Virus record (IMG/VR): IMGVR_UViG_3300008113_000053
Span: 1-64,000 of that record
Direction: 5' to 3' (one strand)
DNA length: 64,000 nt
Source of the DNA: a virus
The notes under the pieces were generated by a model. The model saw only the letters and a list, made by a program, of their open reading frames with translations. It was not told where the DNA came from and did not search any database. Position 1 is the first letter of the stretch. Each line of letters begins with the position of its first letter. A program made the translations under genes and the position numbers. This document shows positions 19,601 through 29,900 of the stretch, one piece after another.

Positions 19601-20788
19601 TACAACCAGAGACTGTTTGTATCTAAGAAGAATACAATTTATGCGAGCTGGCTTTTAAATACAAATAACGAATACGGTATCTACACAACATTAATATCTG
19701 ATGTAACTGACCCTGAAGTTGCAATTAAAGGAGCACAGTTTTCTGTTAGTAATCAAACTGATGAAGAACAGATAATGGGTATGGTCACCATTCAAGGTGA
19801 CGGATTGATGCGAGATAACAGTACGTCAGCTGCATTGGTTATCATGCGCGAGCATACAACTTATCTCCTTACGGGAGATAGCCCACACAATTTTGCAAAT
19901 CAAGGATTTTTACAGGGGTCTGGATCTGGTTTAGTTGCTAAACGCGGATGTGCAGTATTGATGGGAAGGCTTATCTTAACTACTGCAAACGGAATCATGG
20001 AATTGCAAAGCACCGTCCTTGTCCCTAGAGGACAGCAGTTGGAGGGTGTATTAAACATTAGGTCTCAAGATTACATTAACGGAAGTTACAACTACGTTTC
20101 TGCAACTGCGTACGCTAACTGTGTTATGTGCGTACATGACAGACGCTTATTGTTATTAGCACCAGAGGCTACAGCAAATGGATCAGCTCCAAGTGCTGGC
20201 AATCCTTACATCTATATTTACGACACTAGAACAGAATCATTTGACCCAAGAAATGCAACACAGGTCAAAACTGGTGGCTGGGTTCGATGGATTAATCCTG
20301 CACGATACACCTCGTTAATTGCTGTTGAAACTAGTGATGACACACAGGATTTATATGCTGGAGGTGCTGACGGAAAGCTATACAAGCTTGACAGGTTTGC
20401 GGATGGTGTTTATGCGGATAGTTCTGGTAATAGAACTTACACAGGAATTGATTGGGTTGTCAAAACGCGTAAGTACGGACAAGCTTTTTCTGAAAGTAAC
20501 ATTTACTACAGCGCCAATAAGATTCACGCATTAAACATTCACCTGCAAAATTTACAGACTGATGCTCCTATATATTCATCATGGGTAATTACTGGCCAAA
20601 AAGGTTATTCAACTGCTGGAACATTTAGGTTTCCAAATAGCACTGACAAAGTTATTTCCATACGAAGCATTAGTAGGACAGCAGATCAACAGACATTTGA
20701 TATAAAATTATCTGCAACGACATCAAGTAAATGGAAAATGTTTGGCATTCATGCGATAACGACAGAAGGTAATACACCGAGAAGCTAA
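16634..20788 (+). CDS. Tail nozzle-like protein (T7 gp12 / P22 gp10 type)
   Basis: The protein has 1384 aa from the ATG at 16634, which overlaps the upstream stop (TAATG). A GTG at 16625 is the only earlier start. The N-terminus L-P-D-G-Y-F-Q-T-L-D-N-I-L-V then L-Q-P-R-N-G-W is characteristic of tail nozzle or stabilisation proteins of short-tailed phages. The C-terminal half reads as a beta-propeller: A-V-Y-N-Q-R-L-F-V-S, Y-L-L-T-G-D, Y-A-G-G-A-D-G-K-L-Y-K-L. Three copies of an inserted beta-module lie at about residues 330-375, 573-630 and 783-846, making the protein much longer than T7 gp12 (about 790 aa). It should form the tail tube end through which DNA leaves. Confidence 0.75.
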   Translation: MATKQISNTQQPFQLGDRAFIGIDTYTAANRLPDGYFQTLDNILVYGNSLQPRNGWSTCWHSSSLPYNATTGSPIYELTTLKDKGSKSKVVFASNSNIYFYDTNTYGVPNNTYSSVINRATGTALTTANSANVRMTPYGRYVYGVDGVNNPFRIRMNGQIVEADRLPTLTDCTKFTPKATASAITVMPGTQISSSYSAPIDLTGFSSAPSVLVSKITNGDFSTSTATGFGQWNYNTGDAQRVASAVYTLAGVTYNVFAPQLAAPATPTVKNTSKYILTRDGAVGNCIKIDHIQDFIYQDIDVRDVLVTYDEQPISFTTNGVSANITTTINHGLAIGQPIKFTTTNGGVSTTLIYYVKSVPASNIITVTTNSIVASGSAVILGATTLGQNTMLVQHNAGTYVLTFYAYNQDDLNNFVSNNTLDVFIRGYQNTATTALTTNDQIPGAEVYYSAQPAAGTTPSDWHKFQVLVDFREFDKQLTGIQVRIASAFDRGGDSFVFLDDVSLYAVNAQLQLASIQDDTKKLLKLNAKQSNPTFITTTLPTDPFANLIANEYIKINLGMATTFTAVAGPTLTCTTDHNLKNGDIVMFSTATGGTSTSIPYYVNSVPTSTTFTVTTDSTLTGATFQFTGTVTSGTNYFTPKFDLRTTQALSVRAFFSEKINQDVPSFSLGIRTATTTEFTGQCRYDKTTNYLTFDLYPISAATRALVSTIILKFDYDVSSVYDNEWIISLGEVVRQGALTPQTKYSYGFTLWTPYTAPVNGSSPYWGTSTFSTAVGGSTTTLNTATYHKLGVNKPITFTTAIASTPAIVAGTTYYVNDVLSYTSFNVSTAPYGSGTVISFPGSISSGTYNFSATPDLPSSDGFETVASKYTSEVTVTEAINKVSVELSTVDLQVGLNHYYKYACVYRKNLLTGDNVGRLIGIVDLDTGASYTDGTKWEGFTSSRSGTTITIVDQVPDSQMFFDNGPGTRGYRYRFGKDQYPSGGDCIAVYNQRLFVSKKNTIYASWLLNTNNEYGIYTTLISDVTDPEVAIKGAQFSVSNQTDEEQIMGMVTIQGDGLMRDNSTSAALVIMREHTTYLLTGDSPHNFANQGFLQGSGSGLVAKRGCAVLMGRLILTTANGIMELQSTVLVPRGQQLEGVLNIRSQDYINGSYNYVSATAYANCVMCVHDRRLLLLAPEATANGSAPSAGNPYIYIYDTRTESFDPRNATQVKTGGWVRWINPARYTSLIAVETSDDTQDLYAGGADGKLYKLDRFADGVYADSSGNRTYTGIDWVVKTRKYGQAFSESNIYYSANKIHALNIHLQNLQTDAPIYSSWVITGQKGYSTAGTFRFPNSTDKVISIRSISRTADQQTFDIKLSATTSSKWKMFGIHAITTEGNTPRS

Positions 20789-21244
20789 ATGGCAACACCA
20801 TCAACACCAGTAACGATTTATCCAAGAAGAGATAACCCATCTACTCGTCTTGGTCCCGGTAAATCAGCTGTCGTACTTGAGTATGACAATTACGCTGGTT
20901 TACCAGTCGTGCCATATTCTCCTTCTGCGTGTCAGATAGAATATGCTGACAGTACTCGTGATGTTACGTTTGCTCCATCAATAACACTATGCGATGCAAG
21001 TGTTGCGTCATTCACTTTAACTTTGCCGTCATCTGCAAGTTACATTGGTAGATCGATAAAGTTTATAAAGATGGATGCAACAGCAGCAACAATATCATTT
21101 GCAGTGTTATCCGGTGACACGTTATGGGCAAATGGTGGCTTTACAAGTTTAACTAAACAATACGAATGCGTAGAGTTTTTAGCAGTAAACGATGCCACAA
21201 ATGCATTTGGTTGGATTGCTTTACTTAATAAGGTAGTTATATAG
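20789..21244 (+). CDS. Small tail-fibre-like beta protein
   Basis: The protein has 151 aa and begins immediately after the nozzle stop. N-terminal Y-P-R-R-D-N-P-S-T-R-L-G is followed by beta-rich sequence with F-T-L-T-L-P, Y-I-G-R-S-I-K-F-I-K and F-G-W-I-A-L-L. This resembles the short C-terminal domain of phage tail-fibre proteins where a L-P-x-A ... G segment forms a beta-prism. It is a probable virion component of unknown exact role. Confidence 0.6.
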   Translation: MATPSTPVTIYPRRDNPSTRLGPGKSAVVLEYDNYAGLPVVPYSPSACQIEYADSTRDVTFAPSITLCDASVASFTLTLPSSASYIGRSIKFIKMDATAATISFAVLSGDTLWANGGFTSLTKQYECVEFLAVNDATNAFGWIALLNKVVI

Positions 21245-21253
21245 GAGTAAATT

Positions 21254-22075
21254 ATGATTGATCCATTTGTCGGTGGAATATTAACACAGGCGTTAAATCC
21301 GTGGATTAAAAAGATGACTGACCCACAGGCCAGTCAAATGATGAATTATCAAAAACGGGCTATGGCTGCCAAGCAGAGCTATATTCCGTATTACAACCAG
21401 ATGATGAATACTGGTAAAGCACAACAAAATACCTATCTACCACAAGCTAATAAGATGGCATCGATGGGTATTGAAAGTGCAGTTAAACCACTATCAGAAA
21501 CCGATTTATTCAAAGGTACTGCTGCAGCAAACTCCGTATTACAACGTCAAGGCGATCAGGTTAATTCAAATATTGCAACAGGATCTGCTGCCCGTGGTTT
21601 ATATGGTCCAACTGGATACGGCTTAGGTGTTGGCGTAAACCCTAATGCTGCAACAGAATCTGCCATTGCTAATAACTTGGCTCAGTTTTCCAGTAACTGG
21701 GAAATGGGGCGTGGAGATCGGTTAAATGCTGCTGCTGACAGAGCAATGGGCTTAGCTAGGGCTGGAACAGATATGGCTGACCGTGGTGCAGCAGGAGCCG
21801 TAGGTTTATGGGGTCAGTTTGGTCAAGATGCACAGAATATTGGCGCACAAGAACTTGAGGCTCGTAAGCTTGCTGACGAACGTGCAAGCGGAATGATGGG
21901 TATGTTGACTGGTTATTGGAACAACATGCAACAACAACAGCAAGCTGCTGCTAATCTACGGGCACAAAAGGCACAAACAGATAGGATTCTGTCTATGATG
22001 TATAAGCCTGCAACACCGGGTGGTCCGGGGCGAACAGTAATGCCCGGTGACCCAGATTACACTGGAGAGGGTTAG
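21254..22075 (+). CDS. Probable ejection (internal virion) protein 1
   Basis: The protein has 273 aa with a GGAG ribosome binding site. It is rich in Ala, Gln, Met, Gly and Asn. An N-terminal amphipathic region is followed by helices with a Gln run (around residue 220). It is the first of three consecutive large helical proteins after the nozzle gene, the same order as T7 gp14-gp15-gp16. By analogy it would be packaged inside the capsid and ejected to build the DNA channel in the cell envelope. Similarity to gp14 at sequence level is not claimed. Confidence 0.55.
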   Translation: MIDPFVGGILTQALNPWIKKMTDPQASQMMNYQKRAMAAKQSYIPYYNQMMNTGKAQQNTYLPQANKMASMGIESAVKPLSETDLFKGTAAANSVLQRQGDQVNSNIATGSAARGLYGPTGYGLGVGVNPNAATESAIANNLAQFSSNWEMGRGDRLNAAADRAMGLARAGTDMADRGAAGAVGLWGQFGQDAQNIGAQELEARKLADERASGMMGMLTGYWNNMQQQQQAAANLRAQKAQTDRILSMMYKPATPGGPGRTVMPGDPDYTGEG

Positions 22076-22080
22076 TCACT

Positions 22081-23964
22081 ATGGCTTTTAGCTCAGCTGG
22101 ATTTATGGGTGGTTTAGCCCAACTTATTCAAGGTAGACAACAAAATGCGCTTGCTGATCAACAAGCAAAAGAAAAGCTTGAAGAACGTCGATTGCAACTT
22201 GGGATGCAAGCTGATCAGATTCGCAAGCAAAAAATTGATGAAGAACGTGCACGACTAACATTTGAAGAGCAACAAAAAGACTGGACGCAAAAGGGTAAAT
22301 TGCGGCCTTTTGAAATTGATACAGCAAAAACAAATCGAGATTTAGGTAAAGCAAATCTTTCTGGCATATTTGTCAATAATGACATTGCTGCCATGAATAG
22401 GGATACAGTACGAAGGCAACAGCAGGGACGCGACCAACTATTTGACTTGTCAGTAGCTACACCTCGGCATCAAGAAATGAAGGATTTGACTGCCGGGTTG
22501 CTGTCGCTTGACAGTACTATTAACAGTCAAATGACTATTGCTAATGACGTGACGAAGCCAATGGCTGAACGCGAGGCAGCTCAAGCTGCAATACGAAACG
22601 CTCATAATAGTAAATTTGCGTTGTTTAATAATGCAAAGAGTAAAGTTGGTTCAGTTCCTAATTTAACTTACGCTGATATTGCTACTGCTGCTGGAATTAG
22701 GCAACCTGATCCAACTAAGCCAGTTGACTGGAACACTTACAATAACTGGGAATCTCACTTTCCAGCATTCACACCTGTTCCGTTGCGTAGAGTGATTGCC
22801 GCATCACCTGAAGGGAAACAATCTCTTGTAGATCTTGATAAAGCAATTTTAAATTCGTTTGACATGACAAAACACGTTACGCGTCCTACTAAATTTTTTG
22901 ATATTCAAAAAATTAAAGGGCCTGACGGAAAGGACATGTTTCAATTAAATCCAACAACACCGCAATTTAATTTTGATAAAACTAAAATGTCATCTGAATA
23001 TTTTTCCTCACCGGCATTTTCAAGCTGGATAAAGGCTGCAGCTGCTACAAATAGGGCTAAAGAATCAGAGATATTGCAACAATTACTTGGCATTACACCT
23101 ACAGAAACACAATACGACGCAAGTGGAAAAGTTATAAAGGTTGGAGATGTTGATAAGCAAGGCAACTTGATAATGACTCCGGCATTTGCACAAAGGATTG
23201 CAGCTAATTACAACACGCGTGTGCCAACTCCAGAAAACTTATCTACAGTTATCAACAACGTGCAGAGTCAGTTTACTGATTCACAACGTAATGCGATTAC
23301 ATTCTGGAATGCACAGATGACATCTGGTGACACTCGCAAGACAGCAGATGCTGCAAGGTTAACCGCTAATTTATCCGCTCAAAGTGAAGTATTTAAAAAT
23401 GCTAACGATGGATACATGAAAAATGCAAATACTGCTGATGCCGAATTAGCACAAATTGGACGAACATTAGGTGTATTAACGGGTGCTTTGGTTGCTCCTG
23501 CTTCTGCTATCTTTGGAGAAGAAATTAAGAAAAATGCTTCTGCGCCACAAAAAGAATTGATACAAAAATATCGAGAGTTATATCGTAAGAAGCAATTAGC
23601 TACAGCATATTGGACTGATGCCGGTAGTCGATATGGTGAATCTTTAGTAAGAGGTGAAGCTAATGTCGGTGCTTACGCACAAGCAATTGGTAAAGCATCT
23701 AATATTTACAATGAAGGATTCAGACCGTTAACTAAAGAAGAAAAAGAGATGTTTAAACGTCTTGGAATGGCTATTCCGGGCACAGAGCAAACACCTCCAA
23801 AACCTCAAGCAGGAGGAGGTGGAGGAGCTACTGCCGGAGGTGGTGCAGTAAAGCCAAACGGAGGACTAGGAAGTAATCAAGCTGGTGCAGGATTAAATGT
23901 ACCAAAAGACACACCACTCGGTACTCTTAGAGTCAACGGTAGAATAGATAACCGTCAGCCATAA
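22081..23964 (+). CDS. Probable ejection (internal virion) protein 2
   Basis: The protein has 627 aa. Residues 15-85 form a long, highly charged coiled coil (Lys, Glu, Arg, Gln). The middle is helical, and the C-terminus is a Gly-rich flexible tract (G-G-G-G-G-A-T-A-G-G-G) and ends D-N-R-Q-P. It sits between the small ejection candidate and the giant protein, the position of T7 gp15. Assignment is by position, size and composition. Confidence 0.55.
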   Translation: MAFSSAGFMGGLAQLIQGRQQNALADQQAKEKLEERRLQLGMQADQIRKQKIDEERARLTFEEQQKDWTQKGKLRPFEIDTAKTNRDLGKANLSGIFVNNDIAAMNRDTVRRQQQGRDQLFDLSVATPRHQEMKDLTAGLLSLDSTINSQMTIANDVTKPMAEREAAQAAIRNAHNSKFALFNNAKSKVGSVPNLTYADIATAAGIRQPDPTKPVDWNTYNNWESHFPAFTPVPLRRVIAASPEGKQSLVDLDKAILNSFDMTKHVTRPTKFFDIQKIKGPDGKDMFQLNPTTPQFNFDKTKMSSEYFSSPAFSSWIKAAAATNRAKESEILQQLLGITPTETQYDASGKVIKVGDVDKQGNLIMTPAFAQRIAANYNTRVPTPENLSTVINNVQSQFTDSQRNAITFWNAQMTSGDTRKTADAARLTANLSAQSEVFKNANDGYMKNANTADAELAQIGRTLGVLTGALVAPASAIFGEEIKKNASAPQKELIQKYRELYRKKQLATAYWTDAGSRYGESLVRGEANVGAYAQAIGKASNIYNEGFRPLTKEEKEMFKRLGMAIPGTEQTPPKPQAGGGGGATAGGGAVKPNGGLGSNQAGAGLNVPKDTPLGTLRVNGRIDNRQP

Positions 23965-23976
23965 CAAGGAAATAAT

Positions 23977-26900
23977 ATGCAGACACGACAGCAATTAGAA
24001 GCTAAGCGTAAAAAAGAAGAAGCTGAAGCTCTGGCGAGACAAAAAGCTTTAGCACCTCAATTGCAAGCAGCTAGATCAGGAATGCCTGAATCAAAGGCTC
24101 CTATTGCTGAACTTCAAAAAGCATCTGGTAAACCATCTGCTAGAGTGTCTGCTCCATTAATTGCGACTCCTGACGGCAAAGTACAACGTGGTACACCCGA
24201 AGAGTTTAAAAAGATACACATAAAAGACTGGGAAGAGAAGTTACGTTCAGGTGACCCTACAGTATTATCGTCTGCTAATGAATGGTTATTACAAGAAGCG
24301 CATAAAGAAAAAGCGATAGATGACAAAACGTACAACTCGCTTCAAGAACGTTTTCGGCAAATGCGCGTTGACTTAAATAAAACGTTCATTGGCGGAGTAG
24401 TAGACGGAAAGCAAGTTCCACTAGAGTGGCCTCGCACTGTATTTGACAAGACAACAAAACAATATGTACAGGAAAAGAGGCCTGTCTCTTTAGCTGATTT
24501 AATTGTTCGCAAAGGAAACAGTTGGGCGTTTATTCAACCAAAAACTACTGGTGAATTAGAAACCATCTTAAGGGCTAAATACGGAAAACGTGACGCTGTA
24601 TTAGGTAAGACTAAAGCTGAAGTTGAAGAGTATCAAAGACCAAACACTCCTGCTGAAACGGCTAATATGTGGCTGGGTAGTGGATTAGGTGGTGCAGTTG
24701 GTTTTCTTAAACCCATAACAGATCAATACGAACGTCTTGAAGATTGGGGTAGGAAGAAACTTGGAGAAGCTCCATACAAAAATCCAATTATCGCAGATGA
24801 CCCAACATTAACTGGACGCAGTTTTGCGAGTAGGTTTGAAGCAGCTCGTCAAGGTACGGGCGCTGGTGTCAAATCATTTTTTGCAACACCTGCTAACTGG
24901 GCACAAAACGCAGACATTGAAATGCGAGCGAAGTCTGCCGTCCGTGATCTTGGAATTACTGATCCGGTAAAAGCGCGTGAGGAACAAGCTCGTCAGGAAG
25001 AATACTTACGCCAAAGTATTAGGGACTTAGCGCCGGGTTCTAACCTATTGATGAGTGATTGGTTAGACAAGACGTGGAATAGATTTCCTGAGAGTGACGT
25101 TTATAACTATGGAATGATTGCTGGTGAAACAATACCAGTTGCAGTCACAGGATTACGTGCAAGCATTGGTTTAATGAATGCTACTAGCACATTAGGTGCT
25201 AGGGCACTTGCACCAGTTGGTATGGCTAACACTGGTCGGACAATAGGCTTAGTTACATCTGTTGCTGCTCCGGTTGGAGTTAGAGCTTTTAGGGATCAGT
25301 TAAGTAAGCCTAGTGATGTTTTAAAGTCATTGCAGAAAACAGGTGATGTTACACCTGCTGAGAAAATTGTACGTGGTATTGAAGCTGCGTTTGATCCAGT
25401 TGGCACTGTATTTCAGGGTGGTATGTCTCCGGGTAAAGAAGAAGCATTGTCACAAAGTGACCCTAGTGGTGCTGTTCGTGGATTTGTTTCTACTGCAACT
25501 AACTTAGGTTTGATGGCTCCCGGTGCTCCTAGTTTGTGGAATGATGTGAAGTCACAAGCTAGAGATGCGGTTAAGTTATATAACCGATCTACAGCAATCA
25601 AAGACGCTGCTGGAATTGAATCTTCTGTATTTAATAGCGCTCAACGTTTTACTAACTCTTTTGCCCGTATTGGTAGAAATGAAATTGGTAAGCGTGTTGC
25701 AATGGATCTTGGTTTTGGTGCTACACAACCACTAGGTGTTCTTGGTGAAGCAGCATATGCACATTTCTCTGAGCGGAAACCGGGAGAAGAACGTCATTAT
25801 CCAACCGCTGTAGATTATGGCCTATCCGTGTTGCATGGACTTGTTTCCTCGCGTCCCGGTAAATTTGCTCATTCGTTGATTAATGTAAATCCATTAGGTG
25901 CAATGGAACCACAGACTGCTGCAATGGACGCAGCTGTCAATATAATTAACAGGCCAGATCGACGTGTTGAACTTTTGCACGACTGGCTTGGACAAACATA
26001 TGGACGCAGGTTTAACGACTACGATGTCAGATTACTGGCATCAGAAATGTCAAATGATAATCTTGGCAACATACAGCGCAGATTAGCGCACGTTGGCGGA
26101 GCACCAGACCCTGCATTTAAAAATCCAATTCATTACGTCCGTGAATTCATTAATAACCCAGATGGTTTTTCGGAAGCCACAAGGCAAAAGTACACAGATT
26201 TAATTGAAAACATGCGTGGCAATAAGGACAACAGGGACCATGAACCGGACAGTCCGTTAACTAAAGTCCGCATATTAGATGATCTCAACCCTGCAACCAA
26301 AGGTATACGCACACAAGAACTTACTGCACGATTCCTAAAAGATATTAACTTGCAAGCAGAAGCTGCTAAGTTGGCATCTAAGAATCAACCTAAGCCATCT
26401 GAGCCAGTGCAAAAGCAAGATTATTACGGCTTGCGCATGATGGATGGGCGAGTACTGGTTTTCAATAAAGACTTATCATCCGCTCGTATTATTGAATCAG
26501 GAAACGAAGCTGACATAACTATGCTTGCTCCAAATTCATCTAGGGAGCTTGCGTCTGTTGACCCGCGAGTTGATTCTTTAGTAAGCCTTGTTGAAGGTTC
26601 AGAGCATATTCAAAATATTGTCAGGACGTTAATTGAATCAACATTCATTAAAGACGGAAAAATACATAAGTTCTTTGGTTTAGATAAAAACGGCAATCCT
26701 ATATTTGCACTTGAAGACGGCACACACAAAACGATTAACAGGAATATTATTGGTGAATATGTAGGTGATTCAGAATTTACAAGTGCAGATGCAAAAGATG
26801 GTTTTATTCCAGCTTTAAAATATTTAGCTGAACAATCTGGCATGTCTGGAGAGGGTGAGGTTACGTCATTCCGTAAAAGTGGTGTCAACCCTCTGTATCC

Positions 26901-29900
26901 ACATCAGCATGAAGTTGCTGTGCCTGATTCTGAAAATGACACATATGGATTACGCCCAGTATTAGCAAACAACGATTGGGTTATGCATCAGTCTAACAAT
27001 GGGTCAATTGTATTTACATCTAATAACGGTATGGCGAAAGGTCGGCAATTACCTCCTATTGATGTTGCTACAGCATTAGATTTAAGTAATGAAGCAAGTG
27101 TAATTAATTACTTAAAGTCATTGAACCCAGAAAGTGCAAGTGCTGCTGTGCCTGTTGCTTCAGGTCAAGGTGGCGTTGCCGAGCAAGGCATCATACATAT
27201 TAATGACAACAAGACACTGCGTGATTTAATTGCAATTGCTAAAAGCAGTGAAAAGCTTGAGGATAAATTAGATGCCATCAAAGGCATCGTTAGCGAATAT
27301 GTAAAACATGCACCTGAATGGCAAGATGCAACTGGTGTTAAATCGGACGTACGCCAAGGAAGCATTATTGAGTCCGACGGAAAAACATATTTAGTCATTG
27401 ACTCCGATGGAAATATAGCTGTTGCTAGAGATATCACAGATATTGAAGGTGCAAATCATTACATCCTGTCCGGTGATGCAATTAATACTAACGCCGTAAG
27501 GCATGACGTACTAGAGCGCATTTTTAATGATCACAACATTGGTGGCGTAGACCGATCGATGATTCGGCCTGTGTCATCTGGTACGACAGACCTTGAAAGA
27601 GCTATGGCTGAGGCTATGCTCACAATGTCTACTGGGGCTGACGTTTATTTATTTCATGAGGTTGTTGACGCAAGCCATGAAGATTTACCATCTGTCCTTT
27701 TAAAGATTGCAACGCAAGATCACGCAGACTATCTTGATTTATATAAATCACTCGTAGTGTCTTTGTCGGCTTGGATTGATAACAATCCTGAATTAGCTCA
27801 CATGAGTTATGTTGCTGCAGCAAAAGCATTCAATGAGTTGATACCAACAATTGATGTAACATCATCAACCAATAGCGGTAAGTTACAGCAAGCCTATCAC
27901 CTATTGCGTTTATCAAACTTTAATCCTGAAATTGAATCTGCTATTACAAATGCAGAAACAAGGCTTGGTTCTGCTCCTGAGCCTACTGGATCTGAGCCAA
28001 TTGATGTTACTGTGTTCTCTAGAACTGGAGCGCCACGCACGACAAGAACAACTGAAGCACAGGCGTTAATTGTCAATGCTGCATTAGGACTAAATCGTGC
28101 TTTGCTTGGCGGTGGCGACGTATCTCCAGAGCGTATGAACCGAGAGCTTACTAGGATATTTAAACTTTATCCATCACTAGAAGCAAATAAAGAAGCAGCG
28201 CAAGCAAAAATCTTAGAACTCGCTGGGTTACTTAGAAGTGTACACCCGCTTATTTACTCTAAGGTACTTGGCTCACCACGTATGTGGATGATTAATAAAT
28301 TCTCTGGATTACCAGCTGAAATTCAAGCGTTAGCTGCGGTCCTTCCTGAACGTGGGCCTGAAAACTTAGTAGGCCCTAACCCAATACTTGCAACTGAAGC
28401 TGGATACACAGCAGCGTTGGAGAAAGTCCGTAGTACTTACAATATAGAAAAGACACTTGGTACGCTAGATGATTTTAAACAAGAACTGTATCAAAGTGGG
28501 TTAGGATTTTTCTGGGAGGTTGTACACAATCCAGAATATCTAGCAAATCAATCATCTGAGCGATCTGCAATAGCAAATGACATTAGACGAGCACGTGTGT
28601 TTAATGACACCAAGGCCGACTCTTTGACACAGATGTTAGTGAACAGCGCTACGGCTGTATATGTGGACACAATTAAAAAGTTGGCTCAAAACCAATCTCT
28701 TCCAGCTGATCAACAAACGTTGGTTAATCTGGGTGATGCAGTTATTGCGCAAAAATATGTTGACATGGAAGCTGCTCAACAACAACTTACAGGCACCGAG
28801 CTGATGTTGTCTGGGTCACCTACGAGTCAAGAGCAGTCTGCTTTAAGTTTGGCAGAAGCTCAAGCTACATTAGCAGACGTGGCAGAAACTTTAGGTAGAG
28901 TTGGAAGTGACATTGCATTAGTTGATGCATCACAGCAATTTGGCGTAGGCACTATTGATAATGGCACAGGTCAAGAAATCGGAACAGGACTTACTTTAGC
29001 CAAAGAAAAAAGTATTGAAAAAGCGACGTTTGACGCTTATTCAAAGCTTACTGATAAAGAAAAAATCGACGTAATTTTATTTAACGGTGCTTGGCCAACA
29101 ATAAGTGGCTTAATGAGTGAGGCCATCCGATCTGGCGATGCGGGTGTGCATGACTCATTGCTATCTGTGATTGCAGAACTTGCCAGTGGTGAAGTCGAAT
29201 ATCCCATGTTGATGTTTATGGGTGATCCAAGTGCATATAATCAATTTAAAAACGACGTTAATGTTGTTAGGCAATATGTCAAAAATGCAAGCGCAATTGT
29301 TGGTAGTGGTGCAGATATACATGGGACTGTCCGTAATAGAGCAATTGCAACATTACGCAGAATATTAGCTACAGACATACCTATTGATGGAAGTAACGTA
29401 GATAATGTCAAAGCTTGGTTGAATTTTCAAAATCTATTTTTAAAAGCATTTACAAGTAGGGTTTTAGAGGCGCACGTTACTGGCGCATCAAAGAATTTGA
29501 AAGTAGCTCAAAACACCATTATTGAATTAGAACGACAAAACAGAAATTTACTTGATGTAGTTCGCATGGCATCACTTGCTCAAGACGCAAATATGGGCCT
29601 TGAAGAATACATGAAGTTGTCTAAAGATGTTACTGGTGCCGTAATTAACTTTATGGGATTTGAATTCTCTGCTGGAGAGAGTATGTTAATTTCTGATGCA
29701 GTTCAAGCATTAATTAGCACTTTTACACCAGCAGAATTAGCGGCTCCCGGAGCAGCACGAGACTTAGTTGAACGAGCTGCGGAATTAGAACAAGCAATAG
29801 TTACAGCTGGTGGTGATATGCGTTCGTTGGTTGACTCACAAGGTCAAGCAAATGTTACAGTGGTTGAGTATGACAGAGGAGCACTAGGTCGAGACATATC